DNA of 34,330 nt, taken from positions 1-34,330 of the forward strand of contig PWGX01000037.1 of assembly GCA_003554615.1 (NCBI GenBank). Reading direction: 5' to 3'. Under the pieces are notes generated by a model. The model searched no databases. It worked only from the letters and a program-made list of their open reading frames with translations, and had not been told where the DNA came from. Shown here piece by piece: positions 18,159 to 25,892 of the stretch (the stretch's first letter is position 1; every line of letters begins with the position of its first letter). Position numbers and translations under genes: made by a program. This stretch comes from Syntrophomonadaceae bacterium. GTDB taxonomy: Bacteria; Bacillota; Dethiobacteria; DTU022.

Positions 18159-18812
18159 TTAATCCTTTATGTCGGCTATAATCTTACCAAAATTACTGAG
18201 CAGGCGCAAGCCTACCGGCCCGCTTTTTTCGGGGTGAAACTGGACTCCGAACAGGTTCTCTTTAATTACTGCCGAAGTAAAGGGAAACCCGTATTCAGTG
18301 CGGCCCAGGATATTTTCATTTTTTTCCGGCTGCACATAATAAGAGTGGGTAAAATAGAAATAGGATCCGCCGTTTGCCCCACTATCCAGGCCTTTGAAAA
18401 GGGGGTGCCCGAAAGCCGGCTCAACCTTATTCCAGCCCACGTGGGGGATGGGCAGCCCCTCCGGGAACCGTTTTACCTCCCCGGAAATAGCTTTTAACCC
18501 TTCAGGGGTTTCGATCCCGCTGCTTAAGATTGTTTCCTCGCTCCTGGAAAAAAGAAGCTGCATCCCAAGACAGATGCCCAGGAACGGTTTCCCTGCGGCT
18601 ATTGCCTCGAGCAGGGATGAGGTTAGTTTTTTGCGGTTTATTAACGAGGCGGCGTGGGCAAAAGAACCCACACCTGGAAAGATGACGGCCCCCGCAGCTG
18701 AAATAATCTTTGGATTATCAGAAATAACCGGATCCAGGTTTACAAACCTGGCCGCTTTATAGATACTGCTCAGGTTGGCACATTCACTGTCGATGATTAC
18801 CAGCGAAGACAT
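18159..18812 (-). CDS. hisH: imidazole glycerol phosphate synthase, glutaminase subunit
   Basis: Class I glutaminase partner of HisF. The 217 residues are slightly long for the family. Nucleophile C81 sits in GICLGMQLLF, the oxyanion strand is VIFPGVGSFAHA, and H193/E195 lie in QFHPEKSG. The start is ATG 18812 with AGAGGTG just upstream. A TATAAT at 18922-18927 with a loosely placed TTGCTA may be its promoter, but the spacing (15 nt) is short. It is first in a run with hisF, pdxS and pdxT, so both TIM-barrel/glutaminase complexes appear to share one message. Confidence 0.95.
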   Translation of the reverse strand: MSSLVIIDSECANLSSIYKAARFVNLDPVISDNPKIISAAGAVIFPGVGSFAHAASLINRKKLTSSLLEAIAAGKPFLGICLGMQLLFSRSEETILSSGIETPEGLKAISGEVKRFPEGLPIPHVGWNKVEPAFGHPLFKGLDSGANGGSYFYFTHSYYVQPEKNENILGRTEYGFPFTSAVIKENLFGVQFHPEKSGPVGLRLLSNFGKIIADIKD

Positions 18813-18956
18813 GGGGCACCTCTTTTGCCTGCATTCAAGCCCGCTAACGGCTGATTCGTACAGGGCGGCTGATCAGGATGGTTGTTGAGCTCCCGGTGTT
18901 CGATGCCGGCACTCCTTATTCATTATACACCAATCAATATGTTAGCAATAGCTCGG

Positions 18957-20201
18957 CTAAAAATGGCGCCCGGCCACCTTGACGGTGCAGTTTGATTCCA
19001 CTTCCCAGAAGATTTCACTCAATAGCTTGATCCCGAATTCAATATCTTCGCTAGAGGGCTGACTGAAAGAAAAGCGGGCGCTGCGCAGGCCTCCCCCGTT
19101 GCTGGAAAACCCTTCACCGTGCACAAAGGCCACGTTTTGCTGAATAGCCAGATCCAGCAGTTCTTTGCTGGAAGGGTAGTAAGAAGGAAAGGTAACCCAG
19201 ATAAAAAAGCCGCCGCCCGGCCTGGTATATTCAATTCCGGCCGGAAAATGGCGGTCCATCGCAGAAAGCATGGCATCCCTTTTCTGGCGGTACAGTTTTC
19301 GCAGGCGCCCGATGTGCCTCTCCACGTTGCCTTCCCTGGAGAGCCTGTAAGCCAGTTGTTGCCCCAGGGAGCTTGAGCACAAATCGGCGGTTTGCTTGGC
19401 CATGGATACTTTTTCAATGATTGGGGCGGGGCCGGCCAGCCAGCCGATCCTGATCCCGGGGATCAAGATCTTCGAATAAGAGCCGAGATAGATAACGCGG
19501 TCCTCGCGGTCGAGTGCTTTATAGCTCAGGGGCACGTCCTGATCATAATAGAGATCACCATAGGGGTTGTCTTCGATAATGGCCAGGTTGTAGCGGGAGG
19601 CGATGGCCAGGATTTCAAAACGCCTTTTCAGGCTGGTGGTGATGCCGGTCGGGTTTTGAAAATTGGGGACGGTATAAAAGATTTTAGGCCGTCTGTCTTC
19701 ACAGGTGTGTTTCCTGATCGCCTGTTCCATGCTGGAGGGCACGGGCCCTTCGTCGTCCATTTCAATACCGACCGTGGTCCCGCCGTAGGATTTAAAGGCG
19801 CTCATCCCGCCGATGTAAGCCGGTTCTTCAACCAGGACCGGATCGCCTGAATTGATCAAGATTCTGCCCAGTAAATCCAGGCCCTGCTGAGAACCGTCGG
19901 TAATGATCAGGCTGTCTGCTTCACACAGTTTGCCGTCCCGGCTCATTTTTTCACCAAGTACTTTGCGCAGTTCAAAATTTCCCTCGGTAGGGCTGTACTG
20001 CAGGGCCTGGGTGCTGTCTTCCCGGGCCAGGTGGAAAAGGGAATTGGATATCTCCTCTCGCGGAAAGAGTTCGTTGTCAGGGAAGCCGCCCGCAAAAGAA
20101 ATAACTTCCGGTTTTTCGGTCAGGGCAAAAAACTGCCTGATCTGGGATCCGGTGATATTCCTGGTCCGCCTTGAAAAAAAGCTGTTCCACTCGACGCTCA
20201 T
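18957..20201 (-). CDS. PLP-dependent aminotransferase, class I/II (LysN/MocR-type catalytic domain)
   Basis: A 414-residue fold-type I aminotransferase. The start is ATG 20201 behind GGGGAGG; the frame extends to 20249 without such a site. Marks are ISFAGGFPDNELFP (34-47), LQYSPTEGNFELR, TDGSQQGLDL, TVPNFQNPTG (177-186), EDNPYGDLYY, the Schiff-base lysine K244 in YLGSYSKILIPGIRIGW, and the closing SARFSFSQPSSEDI. The sequence fits the 2-aminoadipate/aromatic aminotransferase group related to MocR regulators, but there is no DNA-binding domain. The substrate is not determined. A T-box leader upstream makes expression depend on the charging of one tRNA, so the enzyme should serve an amino-acid pathway. 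Confidence 0.9.
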   Translation of the reverse strand: MSVEWNSFFSRRTRNITGSQIRQFFALTEKPEVISFAGGFPDNELFPREEISNSLFHLAREDSTQALQYSPTEGNFELRKVLGEKMSRDGKLCEADSLIITDGSQQGLDLLGRILINSGDPVLVEEPAYIGGMSAFKSYGGTTVGIEMDDEGPVPSSMEQAIRKHTCEDRRPKIFYTVPNFQNPTGITTSLKRRFEILAIASRYNLAIIEDNPYGDLYYDQDVPLSYKALDREDRVIYLGSYSKILIPGIRIGWLAGPAPIIEKVSMAKQTADLCSSSLGQQLAYRLSREGNVERHIGRLRKLYRQKRDAMLSAMDRHFPAGIEYTRPGGGFFIWVTFPSYYPSSKELLDLAIQQNVAFVHGEGFSSNGGGLRSARFSFSQPSSEDIEFGIKLLSEIFWEVESNCTVKVAGRHF

Positions 20202-20255
20202 ACAATGGCCTCCCCGTTTGGATAACTTATGTTTGTCATAAACTTTCACCTAATC

Positions 20256-20289
20256 AAAAAGCCCGTCTCTTTATAACAAAGAGACGGGC
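20256..20289 (-). terminator. T-box attenuator terminator
   Basis: A perfect 12-bp stem (20261-20272 with 20278-20289, GCCCGTCTCTTT and complement) has a 5-nt loop and is followed on the minus strand by TTTTT. The antiterminator would be formed by the T-box core with the upper part of this stem. Confidence 0.88.
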
Positions 20290-20480
20290 CATTACCCGCG
20301 GTACCACTCCAGTTGCTCAACAATACAGGTGAGCCTCTCGTTTAAGGTAACGGCATTGCAGCCGGCCGAGCCTACTTGTCCGTTTAACTTTCAGCGCGGC
20401 AGCTCCGGGGTGGCTTATCTCTCTGACTTCCGAGGACCCTTTCAGACCGGGGGCTCTTCTCTGGACGGCAGCTCAAAGTT
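20256..20480 (-). promoter_or_regulatory. T-box riboswitch controlling the aminotransferase gene
   Basis: On the minus strand the T-box core GGAGTGGTACCGCGGG (20310-20295) is unmistakable. Stem I is closed by AACTTT (20480-20475) with AAAGTT (20391-20386). It contains AGAGA/GGTCTGAAAGGG and CCACCCCGGAGC stretches typical of the stem I distal loops and specifier loop. The terminator comes immediately after the T-box core. The bulge TGGT would pair with a tRNA ending ACCA, so discriminator base A. The specifier codon cannot be fixed by eye: AAG, ATA or GAG in AGAGAGATAAGCC are all possible. The structure was not computed. Confidence 0.88.
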
Positions 20481-20526
20481 TTTTCCCCATCATAGCTTTT
20501 TTATGTTATTATTATAATATTTTCAG

Positions 20527-20555
20527 AGTATAGCAGAGCTTGAAGGATTATGCAA
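20527..20555 (-). promoter_or_regulatory. promoter of the T-box leader
   Basis: TTGCAT (20555-20550), 17 nt, TATACT (20532-20527), about 40 nt before stem I. Confidence 0.65.
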
Positions 20556-20636
20556 GCAGAAAGTTAAAGTATTAGTTAAAGTTTTTTACGGCCATTGCGG
20601 CCGGGCAATAATCTTTAAAGGGACGGTGGATTTCCA

Positions 20637-21746
20637 GTGACGAAACCAGAAATAAGAGAATGCCTGCAGGACATTAAACCCTACATACCGGGCAAACCGG
20701 TTGAAGAAGTCGAGAGGGAGCTGGGCTTGACCGGGATCATAAAACTGGCTTCCAACGAGAATCCGCTTGGGGCATCACCCAGGGCAATTGAGGCCATGCA
20801 GAAAAACCTCAAACGAATGCACAGCTACCCGGATGGGTACAGTCATTACCTGCGGGAAGCGTTGTCCCGGAAGCAGGGCGTACAGCCGGAGCAGTTAATA
20901 TTTGGGAATGGTTCGGATGAAATCCTGTCATTTTTAACCCTGGCTTATGTCAACCCCGGTGATGAGGTGGTAATGGCTACCCCCAGTTTTTCCCAATATG
21001 AGTTTGCCACGCGCCTGGCAGGTGGGGTGCCCCGCCAGGTGGAGCTGACAGGGGGAGACTTCCAGTATGATCTGGATGCCATTCTGGCGGCAATCAATGA
21101 AAAAACCCGGCTGGTCTTTTTATGCACCCCCAACAACCCAACCGGAACAATCATCCGGAAGCAGGAGTTAAACCGGTTTATGGAAAAGCTGCCGGAAAAA
21201 GTTTTGCTGGTCCTGGACCAGGCTTACCTCGAATATGCCGTGGATCCCGATCACCCCACCGGTATTGAACATATTGAACAGAGTTATCCGGTCATTTCCC
21301 TGCGCACTTTCTCCAAGATTTACGGCCTGGCCGGGCTGCGGATCGGCTACGGTGTTGCCCCGGTGGAAATAGTCGCTGATTTAAACCGGGTCCGCCAACC
21401 TTTCAGCGTTAATGCCATGGCCCAGGCTGCCGCCAGGGCCGCCCTTGATGACGAAGAACATGTGGAGCGCAGCCGCAGGATGGTGGATGAATCCCGCAGG
21501 CAGCTGGCTGTAGGTTTTGCCGAATTAGGCTTGAAACCGGTTCCCGATCAGGCCAACTTCTACTTTGTAGACCTTAAAGTGGATTCCAAAGAAGCTTTTC
21601 AGGCTCTGTTGAAACGGGGGGTCGTTGTGAGGACCGGGGATATTTTCGGTTTTCCCACTTTTATCCGGGTTACCCATGGTACTGCTGAACAGAATCAGCG
21701 CTTCCTCGCTGCCCTGAAAGAAGTCCTGGCAGAATTGAAGCGGTAG
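20637..21746 (+). CDS. hisC: histidinol-phosphate aminotransferase
   Basis: Transfers the amino group from glutamate to imidazole acetol phosphate in histidine synthesis; close relatives also act on aromatic amino acids. The 369 residues are a normal length. It begins at GTG 20637 with a weak GGTGG site. Marks are IKLASNENPLGASP (35-48), SYPDGYSHYLREAL, FGNGSDEIL (89-97), TPNNPTGTI (164-172), DQAYLEY (194-200, where DEAY is more common), the Schiff-base K227 in RTFSKIYGLAGLRIGYG, and the C-terminal FIRVTHGTAEQNQRFL phosphate-binding arginine. It is divergent from the T-box aminotransferase and converges on rsmD with a gap of only 17 nt. Confidence 0.93.
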   Translation: MTKPEIRECLQDIKPYIPGKPVEEVERELGLTGIIKLASNENPLGASPRAIEAMQKNLKRMHSYPDGYSHYLREALSRKQGVQPEQLIFGNGSDEILSFLTLAYVNPGDEVVMATPSFSQYEFATRLAGGVPRQVELTGGDFQYDLDAILAAINEKTRLVFLCTPNNPTGTIIRKQELNRFMEKLPEKVLLVLDQAYLEYAVDPDHPTGIEHIEQSYPVISLRTFSKIYGLAGLRIGYGVAPVEIVADLNRVRQPFSVNAMAQAAARAALDDEEHVERSRRMVDESRRQLAVGFAELGLKPVPDQANFYFVDLKVDSKEAFQALLKRGVVVRTGDIFGFPTFIRVTHGTAEQNQRFLAALKEVLAELKR

Positions 21747-21763
21747 GATGATTTATTTAAGCT

Positions 21764-22306
21764 TTAGGGCTCGATAAAAGTAAGGCAGGTATCGCCGTAT
21801 CTTTTTTGCCTGGCTTCCTTAAACTGGTTCGCCCAGAGGCGGTTATGGTAGCTGTGTTCGACAATGATCAGGCTGTCTTGAGCGGCGATCCGGAGGTCAA
21901 GTAATTTTTGGATCAGTTCGGGCATTGCGGTAAAGCGGTAGGGCGGGTCCAAATAAATCAGGCCCGCCTTAAAATTTTCCCGGGACAGCCTAAAGAGCGC
22001 TTTGTCCGCGTCATCCTTAATTACCCGGGCCTTTCCTGACAAACCGGCCCTGGTCAGGTTTTCCTTGATCAACAAAAGATTTTCCCTTTCATGATCAATA
22101 AATACAGCTTTTCCCGCTCCGCGGCTCAGGGCTTCGATCCCTACAGCCCCGCTGCCTGCATACAGGTCCAGGAAAACAGCTTTTTCCAGGCGGTGGCTTA
22201 CGATGCTAAACAGGGCTTCCCTGACCCGGTCGGAGGTGGGCCTGACATCTTTGCCCCTGGGTGTTTTCAATTTCATGCCCCTGGCTGATCCGGCGATTAT
22301 CCTCAT
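21764..22306 (-). CDS. rsmD: 16S rRNA (guanine-N2)-methyltransferase
   Basis: Methylates G966 of 16S rRNA (E. coli numbering) using S-adenosylmethionine during 30S assembly. The 180 residues are a normal length. It starts MRIIAGSARGMKLKTP with the family's RPTSDRVREALFSI; the SAM-binding strand is VFLDLYAGSGAVGIEAL (44-60) and the catalytic motif is DPPY (120-123). ATG 22306 is preceded by a GGGGGG site. In many Firmicutes the next gene would be coaD, but here hisC converges immediately downstream, so the usual neighbours are missing. Confidence 0.95.
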   Translation of the reverse strand: MRIIAGSARGMKLKTPRGKDVRPTSDRVREALFSIVSHRLEKAVFLDLYAGSGAVGIEALSRGAGKAVFIDHERENLLLIKENLTRAGLSGKARVIKDDADKALFRLSRENFKAGLIYLDPPYRFTAMPELIQKLLDLRIAAQDSLIIVEHSYHNRLWANQFKEARQKRYGDTCLTFIEP

Positions 22307-22455
22307 TTATTTCCCCCCTACTTTGGTTAATTATATGGCAAAACGCCCGAAGTTGGTAGGCATTCCGGGCCTGTAATATAACAAATCTTCATAAATCAGC
22401 AGAGATTTTTAGGCCGCTTCAACAAAATGTTTCAAAATTAAATCGCATCTGAGTA

Positions 22456-22484
22456 TTGACATGCTACTGAACATGATCAATAAT
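22456..22484 (+). promoter_or_regulatory. candidate promoter for the TPP/FAD/permease cluster
   Basis: TTGACA (22456-22461), 17 nt, AATAAT (22479-22484). A leader of about 230 nt separates it from the first gene; it contains a strong isolated ribosome site (AGAGGAGGT, 22522-22530) in front of a tiny reading frame. Confidence 0.5.
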
Positions 22485-22536
22485 GTTTTGAAAGGCGCTC
22501 ATAAGTGATGAGCGGTTAGAAAGAGGAGGTAATTGG

Positions 22537-22620
22537 CTGGATAATTTGCAGGTTCCGGATCAATTCAAAGAGCCTCTTTTTTTTGTGCCGAAGGCAGGCA
22601 AAATTTTCTTCCTGGGTTGA
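22537..22620 (+). CDS. possible 27-residue leader peptide (CTG start)
   Basis: A full-strength ribosome site AGAGGAGGT is placed 6 nt before a CTG that opens a 27-codon frame ending at TGA 22620. The peptide would read LDNLQVPDQFKEPLFFVPKA and end KIFFLG. The only other in-frame start is TTG at 22546, poorly spaced. A strong ribosome site with no ATG is odd; either a CTG start is used or the site is left from a lost gene. It lies 100 nt upstream of the TPP enzyme and could couple its translation. Confidence 0.3.
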   Translation: MDNLQVPDQFKEPLFFVPKAGKIFFLG

Positions 22621-22693
22621 TTGCCATCGATATTAACGGCTCCAGGCCAGAAACTAACACATGAATTTCGCAGAATAAAAAATGAAAAACTAT

Positions 22694-22722
22694 GGGGTGA
22701 TGCAATGCGGGGTGATGCAATG
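22694..22722 (+). repeat. 15-bp tandem duplication of ribosome site and start codon
   Basis: GGGGTGATGCAATG occurs at 22694-22707 and again at 22709-22722. Each copy is a weak ribosome site plus ATG, in the same frame, so the TPP enzyme has two equivalent starts five codons apart (22705 and 22720). Confidence 0.85.
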
Positions 22723-24459
22723 AATGGAAGTGAAGTGTTGGTTAATATGCTTCAAAAGTACGGGGTGAAGCATATCTTTGGCTTGCCGGGAGATACCGGA
22801 ATTTCTTTTTACAATGCTTTAAGTTGCGCCGAAGAATTAACCCACATCATGTGCCGGGACGAAAGGCACTCCGGTTATATGGCTGACGCCTATGCCCGGA
22901 TTTCAGGCCGGCCGGGGGTATGTGAAGTGCCCAGCGGGGGAGGAGCGACGTACCTGCTGCCTGCTGCCGCTGAAGCTGATGGCTCTTCAATTCCCATGAT
23001 CTGCCTGGCCTCTGACGTTCCCGTTTCCAGCGATGAAAAATCGGCCCTCACGGCCATAGATCAAACCGGGATTTTTTCTCACGTAAGTCGGTTCAGTTAC
23101 CGCCTGACCAGCCCGGATGCTATTCCCTTCATGGTCAGGAAAGCGTTCCGGATGGCCACCGGCGGGCGCCCGGGCCCTTCTTACCTGGCCTTTCCGGAAA
23201 ATGTCTTGTCTGCTCCGGCCGCCCGGGGTGTAGTGGACAACGATCTCTATGCGGAAGAGCCCTGCATAGAGTGCCCGGCTTTCAGGACCAGGCCGGATAC
23301 AGGGCTGGTTGAAAAAACAGCGGAGCTGTTGCTGGGAGCTGAACGGCCCCTGATTATAGCCGGGGGTGGAGTTTTACTATCGAAAGCCTGGGAGGAGCTG
23401 GCGGAGCTGGCCGGGCACCTGTCTATCCCTGTTGCCACGACCATAAACGGAAAAGGATCGATCACAGAAACATCCCGCCTCTCAATCGGTGTAATCGGCA
23501 GCAATGGGGCCAAATTTGCCACCAACGATGCGGTCCGGGAAGCCGATCTGATCCTGGCCCTGGGAACCAGGTTGAACTCCAGTATTACCTTGTCAGGTTC
23601 TTTAATTGACAAGGAGGCCCGGGTGATCCAGGTTGATGCGGATCCGGCCCAGCTGGGCAACACCATCCGCTGTGATGTGGCCGTTCACGGCGATGTCCGT
23701 TTGACCCTGGAAGATATTTTTGCCGAAGTTTGGGAAAGACAGCCTTCACCCGGGGCTGAATCAGGGTGGTTTATATCGGTCAGGGACAGGATTGACCGGG
23801 AATTTTCCCAGGTCGAAAGTTTTTTGGCCGGTGAAAATAAATTCCCCCTCCACCCGGCCCGGGTTGTCAAAGTCTTTGAAGAAACCTTTCCCCATGACAG
23901 CATCATTGTTTCCGATGCCGGTTATTCCACCCCTTATATGTCGGCCTATTACAGGCTAAAAACTTCCGGCCGGCATTTTATTGATCCCAGGGCCCACGGG
24001 GCACTGGGGTATGCTTTGCCGGCTTCTATAGGGGCTAAAATGGCCAGGCCGGATTCGACCGTAGTGGGCCTTTTTGGTGATGGGAGCCTGGGTATGTCCA
24101 TTGGTGAACTGGAAACTGTTACCAGGCTCAATCTGCCCCTGATTTATGTCCACTTTAACAATAATTCGTATGGCTGGATCCAAAATATCCAGAAGATATA
24201 CTGCGACGGGAATTATTTTTCCACCAATTTTGATCCATCAGTCGACTATGTCAAGATTGCCGAGGGATTCGGCCTGAATGCAGTGCGGGCTGAAGACGCA
24301 AACAGCCTGAAAAAAGCGCTTCAAGAGGCCCAATCATCTGAAAGGGCTACTTTTATCGAGATCATGATCCCTTCGGGCGCCGAACTGACACCCCTGGTTG
24401 CTCCCTGGCTAAGGGATGAAGCTCTGCCCGAAGAGGCGAGAAAAAAAGACGGCTATTGA
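22720..24459 (+). CDS. thiamine pyrophosphate-dependent enzyme, acetolactate synthase-like
   Basis: A 579-residue TPP enzyme from ATG 22720 (22705 is equally possible; the frame itself extends to 22621). Three-domain order is visible: Pyr domain with catalytic E49 in MCRDERHSGYMADAYAR, central FAD/Rossmann-like domain (about 190-330, PLIIAGGGVLLSKAWEELA), and PP domain with G453-D454-G455 and the NNNSYGWIQ end of the TPP motif. It resembles acetolactate synthase and 2-oxoacid decarboxylases, but there is no regulatory ilvN subunit gene or other branched-chain gene near, so a different 2-oxo acid or acyl substrate is likely. Twenty bases or so downstream begins an FAD oxidoreductase, probably its partner. 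Substrate unknown. Confidence 0.85.
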   Translation: MNGSEVLVNMLQKYGVKHIFGLPGDTGISFYNALSCAEELTHIMCRDERHSGYMADAYARISGRPGVCEVPSGGGATYLLPAAAEADGSSIPMICLASDVPVSSDEKSALTAIDQTGIFSHVSRFSYRLTSPDAIPFMVRKAFRMATGGRPGPSYLAFPENVLSAPAARGVVDNDLYAEEPCIECPAFRTRPDTGLVEKTAELLLGAERPLIIAGGGVLLSKAWEELAELAGHLSIPVATTINGKGSITETSRLSIGVIGSNGAKFATNDAVREADLILALGTRLNSSITLSGSLIDKEARVIQVDADPAQLGNTIRCDVAVHGDVRLTLEDIFAEVWERQPSPGAESGWFISVRDRIDREFSQVESFLAGENKFPLHPARVVKVFEETFPHDSIIVSDAGYSTPYMSAYYRLKTSGRHFIDPRAHGALGYALPASIGAKMARPDSTVVGLFGDGSLGMSIGELETVTRLNLPLIYVHFNNNSYGWIQNIQKIYCDGNYFSTNFDPSVDYVKIAEGFGLNAVRAEDANSLKKALQEAQSSERATFIEIMIPSGAELTPLVAPWLRDEALPEEARKKDGY

Positions 24460-24500
24460 TTTAAGAGCAGGGAATTTTATTGAAAAAGGAGGTTTGGATT

Positions 24501-25778
24501 ATGCACAAGGTGGTTGTTGTAGGCGGAGGCTGGGCCGGATGCGCGGCAGCTTATATGGCCGCAAAAAAAGGATGCCATGTCGATCTGATCGAAAGAACGG
24601 ATATGCTTTTAGGCACCGGCCTGGTCGGAGGTATTATGCGCAACAACGGGCGGTTTACGGCCACTGAAGAGTCGATCTCTCTGGGGATTGGCGATCTTTT
24701 TAAAGTGGTTGATGACAATTGTCTCCATACCAATATTGAATTTCCCGGACATAAACATGCTTCGCTTTATAACGTTGCCATCATGGAGCCGGTGATTAAA
24801 AAAGTTCTGCTTGATGCCGGGGTGGAAATCCACCTGCAGAGCCGAATCAGTGAAGTCGAGGTTGATAAAGGCAGAATCAAGCAAATTGAAAGCGCCGACA
24901 AAAGGACATTTCCCGGAGATGTGTTTATCGATACCACCGGTACTGCCGGCCCAATAAAAAACTGTACCAAGCACGGCAACGGTTGTGCGATGTGTGTTTT
25001 GCGCTGTCAGTCGTTTGGAGGCAGGGTCAGCCTGACCGCCAGGGCCGGGGTGGAAGAAATGATCGGGGTCAGGGCTGACGGATCAATGGGGGCAATGAGC
25101 GGTTCCTGCAAGTTGTTTAAAGAATCCCTTGCTTCCCATGTGGTGGAAGAGCTTAATCAAAAAGGGGTAGTGGTTATATCTGTCCCCAAGGACCAGATCA
25201 ATACCGACAAGTTAAGCGCAAAAGCCTGCCAGCAGTATGCATCGCAGGATTATGCTGAAAATATCATTCTTCTCAACACGGGCCATGCCAAGCTGATGAG
25301 CCCCAGTTATCCCCTGGAATTGCTGCGCCTTATCCCGGGAATGGAAAATGCCCGTTATGAAGATCCTTATGCCGGAGGAATTGGCAATTCCATGCGCTAT
25401 TTCGGTATGGCCCCTAGAGACGACACTTTGAAAGTTGAAGGGGTTGACAACCTTTTCTGCGCCGGAGAAAAAGCGGGGCTGTTGGTGGGGCATACCGAAG
25501 CCATCGTCACCGGCAGCCTGGCCGGGTTGAATGCAGCCAGGTCCGCTGCCGACCTGGAACCGGTTATTTTCCCCGACACCTTATCTGTTGGAAGTGCCGT
25601 TACTTATGTCCGTATGGAAATGCAGACCGAAGAAGGAAAATTGAAGAAGTATACTTTTTCCGGGGCAGTCCTGTTTGAACACATGAAAGAGTTCGGACTT
25701 TACACCACTGATCTAGGCGAAATAATAAGCAGGGTGGAAAAGACCGGCCTGCAGGAGGTGATTGCTGAAAATATCTAA
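24501..25778 (+). CDS. FAD-dependent oxidoreductase with four-cysteine motif
   Basis: A 425-residue flavoprotein from ATG 24501, chosen for AAAGGAGG 9 nt upstream. The N-terminal dinucleotide fold is VVVVGGGWAGCAAAYMAAKK (4-23), ending at the acidic E31, and a second FAD contact near the end is GVDNLFCAGEKAGLLVGHTE then GSLAGLNAARSA, an arrangement like that of GidA/TrmFO-type proteins. In the middle, NCTKHGNGCAMCVLRC places cysteines 155, 162, 165 and 169 in a C-x6-C-x2-C-x3-C pattern that could hold an Fe-S cluster or act in redox. It follows the TPP enzyme by 41 nt in the same direction. The reaction is unknown; oxidation or reduction of a product of the TPP enzyme is an inference from context. 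Confidence 0.8.
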   Translation: MHKVVVVGGGWAGCAAAYMAAKKGCHVDLIERTDMLLGTGLVGGIMRNNGRFTATEESISLGIGDLFKVVDDNCLHTNIEFPGHKHASLYNVAIMEPVIKKVLLDAGVEIHLQSRISEVEVDKGRIKQIESADKRTFPGDVFIDTTGTAGPIKNCTKHGNGCAMCVLRCQSFGGRVSLTARAGVEEMIGVRADGSMGAMSGSCKLFKESLASHVVEELNQKGVVVISVPKDQINTDKLSAKACQQYASQDYAENIILLNTGHAKLMSPSYPLELLRLIPGMENARYEDPYAGGIGNSMRYFGMAPRDDTLKVEGVDNLFCAGEKAGLLVGHTEAIVTGSLAGLNAARSAADLEPVIFPDTLSVGSAVTYVRMEMQTEEGKLKKYTFSGAVLFEHMKEFGLYTTDLGEIISRVEKTGLQEVIAENI

Positions 25779-25892
25779 AAACAATAAAAAGAAAGGATTA
25801 CAAACTCAAAAAAAAAGGAAACAGGCCATATAAAGTGGGAACTCATGTTTAAGTATCAAATTCCAAAATATTTGTTTGGAGGGGATTATTAA

